Below the pieces are notes generated by a model that saw only the letters and a program-made list of their open reading frames with translations, was not told the DNA's origin and ran no database searches. Positions 6,417 through 10,122 of a stretch of DNA of 10,122 nucleotides are shown piece after piece; position 1 is the stretch's first letter, and every line of letters starts with the position of its first letter. The position numbers were made by a program, and so were the translations under genes. This DNA comes from Dehalococcoidia bacterium (GTDB taxonomy: Bacteria; Chloroflexota; Dehalococcoidia; GIF9; AB-539-J10). Location: NCBI GenBank assembly GCA_030612165.1, contig JAUWOK010000034.1, forward strand, positions 1-10,122. Direction: 5' to 3'.

Positions 6417-7757
6417 TCACGCAGCCTTAGCGGCAATCTCAGCTGCATTTACTATCTGATACGCTATCGGAGAAGCTGTCAACGCCGGATGGGTACCCAT
6501 CTGGAAGAGAGCGACTTCATCAGAGGTCATTTTATGCTGAATGCAGGCACTAACAACGTTGATCATTTCGCCGGCACTCTTACCACCCGAAATTCCACCA
6601 CCAAGTAAAATGCCCGTGCCCCGGGAAAACACCAGCTTCACCTTCGTGGAAACTGCCCCCGGCATGCCGCCGGGATGCGTATCAGTGGCCACCGCTTCTC
6701 CCGTCACGACGTCATAACCTTCCTGCCTTGCTGCCTTTTCTGTCAGACCGGCACAGGCAAAAGCCCTGCCTCCAACCATTGTAGAGAAAACACCAATTTC
6801 CCCACAATTCTGCTGCCGCACGGCAAACAAATTTGCCCCCACCGTGCGCGCCTCCGCCGTAGCCACTGAAGCCAGCATAACAGCAGACGGATTGCCACTA
6901 AAAAAGGAAACCTTCTCTGCGCAATCGCCACAGGCAAAAACGTCCTGATCTGTAACCGTCCGCATATACCGATCAACCATGATCGCCTTCGTTTTTCCTG
7001 TTTGCAATCCAGCTTTGGCAGCCAGGGCAGTGTTAGGGATCGCTCCCACTCCCATAATAACCACATCCACTTTCAATTCCTGTCCATCCGACAACCTGAC
7101 ACCGGTAACTTTCTTGTCTCCCAGAATAGCTTCCACTCTCTGGTTGCAACACACCTTAACTCCCAATTCAGGAAGCAAGCTTTCAACTTCAATACAAAAC
7201 TCCTCGTCCAAAGCCAACTGTAAGCAGTGAGGAAGCATTTCCACAATGGTAACATTACACGCATGGTTCTTCCTGCACTCGTCAGCAAACTCTACACCGA
7301 TAAAACCTCCACCAATAATTACAATATCCTGAGCAGCGCTTACCTCTCCCAGCATGCCCTTCAAATAATTTGTGTCTTTATTTATAACGAATACATTTTC
7401 TTTATCCGCACCCGGAATAGGCACGGCTATAGGCAGGGAGCCCGTGGCCAGAACCAGTTTGTCGTAGCCCACGCTTTCTCCTCCGCTCAGTAGAACTGTC
7501 TTCTTCTCCCTGTTTATCTCCAGCACCTCTTCTTTGACTATCTCAACACCATTGTTCTGCAACAAGGCGTCGGGGATCACATTCTTCTCTACGCTGCCCA
7601 ACGTTCCAAAAATATAAGGGATTCCACAAGGAACCTGTACCTGCCCCTCTTTTCGAATAACGAGCACACTTTTCCCCTCGTATCTCCTGCGGCAACTCAC
7701 CGCCGCAACTGCACCTGCGGCACTTCCCCCGATAACTACTACATCAGCACTTTTCAA
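6417..7757 (-). CDS. FAD/NAD(P)-dependent oxidoreductase, CoA-disulfide reductase/NADH oxidase family
   Basis: A 446-residue flavoprotein of the pyridine nucleotide-disulfide oxidoreductase superfamily. It shows an N-terminal FAD-binding VVVIGGSAAGAVAA (6-19), a single redox cysteine C44 in VPCGIPY (as in CoA-disulfide reductase and Nox/Npx enzymes, not the CxxxxC of glutathione reductase), LVLATGS (101-107), the NAD(P)-binding DIVIIGGGFIGVEF (144-157) and the second FAD motif DVFACGDCA (272-280). The C-terminal dimerisation domain has HPALTASP (423-430) near its end. Likely chemistry is NAD(P)H-driven reduction of a disulfide, persulfide or O2; the sequence does not fix which. The start is TTG at 7755-7757, eight bases after a near-perfect AAAGGAGG. 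Its position suggests a redox role for the Fe-S module, which is inference. Confidence 0.92.
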   Translation of the reverse strand: MKSADVVVIGGSAAGAVAAVSCRRRYEGKSVLVIRKEGQVQVPCGIPYIFGTLGSVEKNVIPDALLQNNGVEIVKEEVLEINREKKTVLLSGGESVGYDKLVLATGSLPIAVPIPGADKENVFVINKDTNYLKGMLGEVSAAQDIVIIGGGFIGVEFADECRKNHACNVTIVEMLPHCLQLALDEEFCIEVESLLPELGVKVCCNQRVEAILGDKKVTGVRLSDGQELKVDVVIMGVGAIPNTALAAKAGLQTGKTKAIMVDRYMRTVTDQDVFACGDCAEKVSFFSGNPSAVMLASVATAEARTVGANLFAVRQQNCGEIGVFSTMVGGRAFACAGLTEKAARQEGYDVVTGEAVATDTHPGGMPGAVSTKVKLVFSRGTGILLGGGISGGKSAGEMINVVSACIQHKMTSDEVALFQMGTHPALTASPIAYQIVNAAEIAAKAA

Positions 7758-7765
7758 CTCGTTTG

Positions 7766-7773
7766 CCTCCTTT
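7766..7773 (-). promoter_or_regulatory. Strong Shine-Dalgarno deciding the TTG start of the oxidoreductase
   Basis: AAAGGAGG on the minus strand lies eight bases before TTG 7755-7757. No ATG or GTG in that frame is better placed, and the FAD motif begins six residues in, so this site fixes the start. Confidence 0.85.
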
Positions 7774-7782
7774 TCTCTAAAT

Positions 7783-7793
7783 TACGCTGCGTA
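7783..7793. repeat. Short perfect palindrome in the oxidoreductase leader
   Basis: TACGC and GCGTA flank one central base, an 11-base perfect inverted repeat. It lies about 20-30 bases downstream of the predicted transcription start and upstream of the Shine-Dalgarno, a plausible operator position. A one-base loop makes an RNA hairpin unlikely, so if functional it is more likely a protein-binding site. Chance is not excluded. Confidence 0.3.
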
Positions 7794-7819
7794 CCCTTTT
7801 GAAAATACACAAACGGGAG

Positions 7820-7828
7820 ATTATAACA
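7820..7828 (-). promoter_or_regulatory. Predicted extended -10 promoter upstream of the oxidoreductase gene
   Basis: On the minus strand, TGT followed by a perfect TATAAT (7820-7825) forms an extended -10 element in the 78-base gap after the first MinD-type ATPase gene. No good -35 is present. Transcription would start near 7813, giving a leader of about 55 nt for the oxidoreductase and downstream genes. This suggests a second entry point into the gene train. Confidence 0.45.
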
Positions 7829-7835
7829 TTTACTT

Positions 7836-8693
7836 TCACTTCAGTTCTCCCAGAACAAAGCGCCACAAATTGTTTATTTCATGAGCAACCTGACCGTCAC
7901 GATACTCTACTACCGGCATCCGCGCGACGAGAGCCTCCGTGACTACGTTATCGAAGGGAATCTTCGCTGCCACCTTGATTTCTTCCTCAATGCAATATTT
8001 CTCAATCTCTCGGGTATTTTCCTCATTAATATCACATTTATTAACACAAACCAGCGCAGGCACACCGAAGCGGCGGCAGACACCAACGATCCGCATAAGA
8101 TCATGAATCCCTGACAATGTAGGCTCCGTCACCAGCAACGCCAGATCCACACCCGACAGAGAAGAAATAACCGGGCAACCTGTACCGGGGGGCCCATCAC
8201 TGATAATAAGTCCTAGCCCTTCTTTTTGAGCAAGTGCCCTGGCGTTCTCCCTGACCAGCGCCACCAGCTTCCCCGAGTTTTCCTGAGCTGCCCTCAACCT
8301 GGCGTGAGATAAGTATCCATACTTAGTGCTTGCCATAAACCAATACCCTGCCAGACTCGCCTCCATGGTAATAGCCTCCACCGGGCAAACTTGATAACAG
8401 AAACCACAACCCTCACAGGCAATCGCATCAACAGAGTATTCATTTATCGCCCCGAAGCGACACACCTGCCAGCAAAGACCACACTGTGTACATCGCTCCC
8501 TGTCAATGGATGCCACCTGTCCACTCCAGAATTCATGTTTTTCTTCCTCGTCAGGACGAAGCAGAAGGTAAAGGTCAGCGGCATCCACATCACAATCAGC
8601 CAGTATTTTATCCCGAGCCAGGGCAGCAAAAGAGGCCACTATCGACGTCTTGCCTGTTCCCCCTTTACCACTCAACACCACCAGTTCTTTCAT
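7836..8693 (-). CDS. MinD/ParA-type P-loop ATPase with inserted 2x[4Fe-4S] ferredoxin domain (downstream copy)
   Basis: A 285-residue ATPase with the deviant Walker A SGKGGTGKT (8-16), DCDVDAADL (33-41) and the Walker B/switch region SDGPPGTGCP (165-174). Between them a bacterial ferredoxin domain is inserted: C68xxC71xxC74xxxC78 and C93xxC96xxC99xxxC103P. The first motif ends in CRF rather than CP. This is the architecture annotated as '(4Fe-4S)-binding protein, MinD superfamily P-loop ATPase', found in ORP loci and near NifX-like genes of anaerobes. A role in nucleotide-dependent assembly or transfer of a metal cluster is inferred from context. ATG 8691-8693 follows AGGAAGG. The gene is a paralog of its upstream neighbour, from which it is separated by 75 bases with no terminator seen. 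Confidence 0.94.
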   Translation of the reverse strand: MKELVVLSGKGGTGKTSIVASFAALARDKILADCDVDAADLYLLLRPDEEEKHEFWSGQVASIDRERCTQCGLCWQVCRFGAINEYSVDAIACEGCGFCYQVCPVEAITMEASLAGYWFMASTKYGYLSHARLRAAQENSGKLVALVRENARALAQKEGLGLIISDGPPGTGCPVISSLSGVDLALLVTEPTLSGIHDLMRIVGVCRRFGVPALVCVNKCDINEENTREIEKYCIEEEIKVAAKIPFDNVVTEALVARMPVVEYRDGQVAHEINNLWRFVLGELK

Positions 8694-8768
8694 TTATTTA
8701 CAACCTTCCTAATCACACCACATAAACATGGCGGACACAATCCAGCCAGCCTTTTGCCTTCTACTCCG

Positions 8769-9620
8769 TCAATTATCCGAAATTCTCTGCCGAATATCAC
8801 GAAAAAGCTGACGAAAAGGCTCTCTCCATGAAGGGATCCCCCTGACCAGAGGAATCCCCCTGGAATATGCCCGGGCAATTTCCATATCCAGTGGAATCTT
8901 GAGCAAAACGGGGATATCTTCCTGACGGCAATAATCCTCCACTGCACTATTTTCTGTTCCGCTACGATTGAGCACTACCCCACACGGGATCTGCAACTCC
9001 CTCACTACCCCCATCGCCAAAGCAAGATCATTCAAGCCGAAAGGAGTCGGCTCTGTCACCAATAGACAAAAATCGCTGCCGCTGATCGCCTCCACCACCG
9101 GACAGGATGTTCCCGGCGGCACGTCAATAAAGACCATTCTGTCCTTGTCTATATGCTTCTTTGTCGCCTTAATAATGGGAGGGGCCATCATCTCCCCTAT
9201 AGTAAGTTTACCCTGGAAAAAAAGCATATTGCCTGAAGCACCACCCTCTACCACTCCTATCTCTCTATCCCGCTCAACAATAGCAGTCTCCGGGCAGAGA
9301 TATGAACATGCGCCACAACCATGACATAGTTCAGGGAAAACAAGCACTTTCTTTTCAAGTACCGCCAGGGCGTTGAAAGCACAAACATCAGCACATCTGC
9401 CACAATGAGTGCATTTCAACTCATTTATTTCAGGAACAGGCACGCAGACATTCCAGCTTTTAGTTAACTTCAGGTCAAGGAAAATATGAGCATTGGGCTC
9501 CTCTACATCACAGTCCAGAAGTTCCACTTTCTCTGCGTTGTTGTCTAAAGACAATGCCAAGCTGGTAGCTACCAGCGTCTTCCCTGTCCCCCCCTTACCG
9601 CTGGCCACAGAAACTATCAC
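8769..9620 (-). CDS. MinD/ParA-type P-loop ATPase with inserted 2x[4Fe-4S] ferredoxin domain (upstream copy)
   Basis: A 283-residue paralog of the next ATPase, with Walker A SGKGGTGKT (7-15), LLDCDVEEPNAH (34-45), cluster motifs C70xxC73xxC76xxxC80 and C99xxC102xxC105xxxC109P, and DVPPGTSCPVV (166-176). As in its partner, the first motif lacks the proline after the fourth cysteine. ParA/MinD ATPases act as ATP-sandwich dimers, so the adjacent pair may form a heterodimer; this is inference. The start is GTG at 9618-9620, with AGAGGA upstream. It begins 3 bases after the stop of the Gly-rich zinc-ribbon gene, so the two are almost certainly co-transcribed. There is no sign of truncation. Residues 36-40 carry the DCDVEEPN form seen in one branch of this family, against DCDVDAAD in the partner. 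Confidence 0.94.
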   Translation of the reverse strand: MIVSVASGKGGTGKTLVATSLALSLDNNAEKVELLDCDVEEPNAHIFLDLKLTKSWNVCVPVPEINELKCTHCGRCADVCAFNALAVLEKKVLVFPELCHGCGACSYLCPETAIVERDREIGVVEGGASGNMLFFQGKLTIGEMMAPPIIKATKKHIDKDRMVFIDVPPGTSCPVVEAISGSDFCLLVTEPTPFGLNDLALAMGVVRELQIPCGVVLNRSGTENSAVEDYCRQEDIPVLLKIPLDMEIARAYSRGIPLVRGIPSWREPFRQLFRDIRQRISDN

Positions 9621-9623
9621 CGC

Positions 9624-9842
9624 TTATCCTCTAACCATCTTTGCTCCACATTTAGGACAAGCCAGATCATAACAGGGCACTCCTATTCCATGAGAAACCG
9701 TTGCTCCACACTCAGGGCAAACGCAAGCCCCTCCGGGGCCTGCCCCAGGTCGGTTACCTCCCATCCCACCAGCGCCCCCTCCTCCTCCTCCCATCCCTCT
9801 ACCCACACCTCCAGGCGATCCTGTTCTATCTCCTCCAGGCAT
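9624..9842 (-). CDS. Gly-rich small protein with C-terminal zinc-ribbon-like motif
   Basis: A 72-residue protein in two parts. Residues 1-39 are low complexity, dominated by Gly with Arg, Met and Pro, starting MPGGDRTG, an opening also seen in DUF5320-type small proteins of anaerobes. Residues 40-72 hold CVCPECGATV and CYDLACPKCGAKM, giving two CPxC knuckles (C42/C45 and C62/C65) with further cysteines C40 and C57. The knuckles fit a zinc ribbon or rubredoxin-like metal site. The Gly run is encoded partly by four tandem GGA-type triplets around 9778-9792. ATG 9840-9842 follows a strong GGAGGTGA (9847-9854), which supports real translation. It lies 3 bases upstream of the first MinD-type ATPase. 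Specific function is unknown. Confidence 0.85.
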   Translation of the reverse strand: MPGGDRTGSPGGVGRGMGGGGGGAGGMGGNRPGAGPGGACVCPECGATVSHGIGVPCYDLACPKCGAKMVRG

Positions 9843-9869
9843 AACTTCACCTCCAACAATTAGTTTTCA

Positions 9870-10082
9870 TTACATTGGTGGCAACCCACAAGTCCCTGTA
9901 GGACAGCTCCCTCCCGAAAAATCAGGCATACTTGAACCTGGACTGAAGAATGAAGAAAGCAACCGTTTCGGATTCCCGGCCTTACATACAGGACAGCCCA
10001 ACTCAGAACCATCCTCGCCCATGGACTGGCGGGCTTCAAACTTCTTTCCACACTCGGTGCATTGGTACTCATAAATTGGCAT
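9870..10082 (-). CDS. FmdB-family zinc-ribbon protein
   Basis: A 70-residue protein with the FmdB/CxxC_CXXC_SSSS signature. MPIYEYQCTECGKKFE opens the protein with C8xxC11, the second knuckle C30PVC33 follows, then KRLLSSFF (39-46) and a Ser/Gly-rich tail with C60 and C65. FmdB was named from a putative regulator of formylmethanofuran dehydrogenase genes, but most bacterial homologs have no defined role. Here the tail ends SCPTGTCGLPPM, a form common beside MinD/NifX-like genes. ATG 10080-10082 follows AAGGAGA at about ten bases and lies 5 bases after the upstream gene's stop, which indicates an operon. Metal is probably Zn. Confidence 0.9.
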   Translation of the reverse strand: MPIYEYQCTECGKKFEARQSMGEDGSELGCPVCKAGNPKRLLSSFFSPGSSMPDFSGGSCPTGTCGLPPM

Positions 10083-10087
10083 GCTTA

Positions 10088-10122
10088 TTACTTCTCCTTC
10101 TTCTCAAGTTCTTCGATACGAC
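10088..10122 (-). CDS. C-terminal end of an unidentified charged protein (partial)
   Basis: Only the last 11 residues are inside the window, reading RIEELEKKEK before TAA at 10088-10090, followed at once by a second in-frame TAA. The alternating charged and Leu/Ile pattern is coiled-coil-like. It resembles the tail of DUF5320-type proteins often found in such clusters, but this fragment is too short to prove that. It ends 5 bases before the FmdB-like gene, so it is probably the preceding operon member. Confidence 0.5.
   Translation of the reverse strand, partial: RIEELEKKEK

Noticed and set aside
6328..6420. Longer NifX-like protein from GTG 6420, overlapping the oxidoreductase stop as GTGA
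   Set aside because: The overlap is typical of coupling, but the extra 31 residues are not family-like, and ATG 6327 has its own strong GGGGGA ribosome site exactly at the domain start. Not fully excluded.

Overview
The window looks like a chromosomal segment of a strictly anaerobic bacterium with a low-to-moderate GC genome. Evidence: four separate proteins with paired [4Fe-4S] motifs or Fe-S-ATPase folds, a NifX/NafY-type cofactor protein, indirect (GatB-dependent) tRNA amidation, and a Shine-Dalgarno-rich genome that freely uses TTG and GTG starts. The GatB and pyruvate kinase sequences recall Dehalococcoidia (Chloroflexota), and anaerobic Clostridia are the main alternative. This placement comes from memory of family sequences, not from a search.

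Left part (1-4226), housekeeping. A minus-strand pyruvate kinase (92-1528) diverges from a plus-strand set: gatB (1635-3071), secG (3074-3295, TTG start) and a COG1237-type metallo-beta-lactamase-fold hydrolase (3393-4226). The pyk/gatB divergent region (1529-1634) holds two good sigma-70-like promoters that point away from each other. Their -35 hexamers overlap, and the gatB promoter implies an almost leaderless gatB mRNA.

Right part (4306-10122), one minus-strand gene train, read from right to left: the C-terminal tail of an unidentified charged protein, an FmdB-type zinc ribbon, a Gly-rich zinc-ribbon protein, two MinD/ParA-type ATPases each with an inserted 2x[4Fe-4S] ferredoxin domain, a FAD/NAD(P) disulfide-reductase-family oxidoreductase, a NifX/NafY-type protein, an Mrp/ApbC ATPase with an N-terminal DUF59 domain, a DUF123 GIY-YIG-like protein and a 2x[4Fe-4S] ferredoxin. 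Most junctions are a few bases or overlapping. Longer gaps of about 75-90 nt follow each MinD-type ATPase gene and the oxidoreductase gene. An extended -10 promoter sits just upstream of the oxidoreductase, so the train may have two transcription units.

Inference: the train looks like a metal-cofactor or Fe-S assembly/trafficking module related to the 'orange protein' (ORP) loci of sulfate reducers, where paired MinD-type ATPases accompany a NifX-like Mo/Cu-cluster protein. Here a flavoprotein and a dedicated ferredoxin could supply electrons. The Mrp protein has lost the CxxC motif that normally binds the bridging Fe-S cluster, so it may act as a different kind of ATPase partner. No tRNA, rRNA, CRISPR array, insertion sequence or convincing intrinsic terminator was seen.
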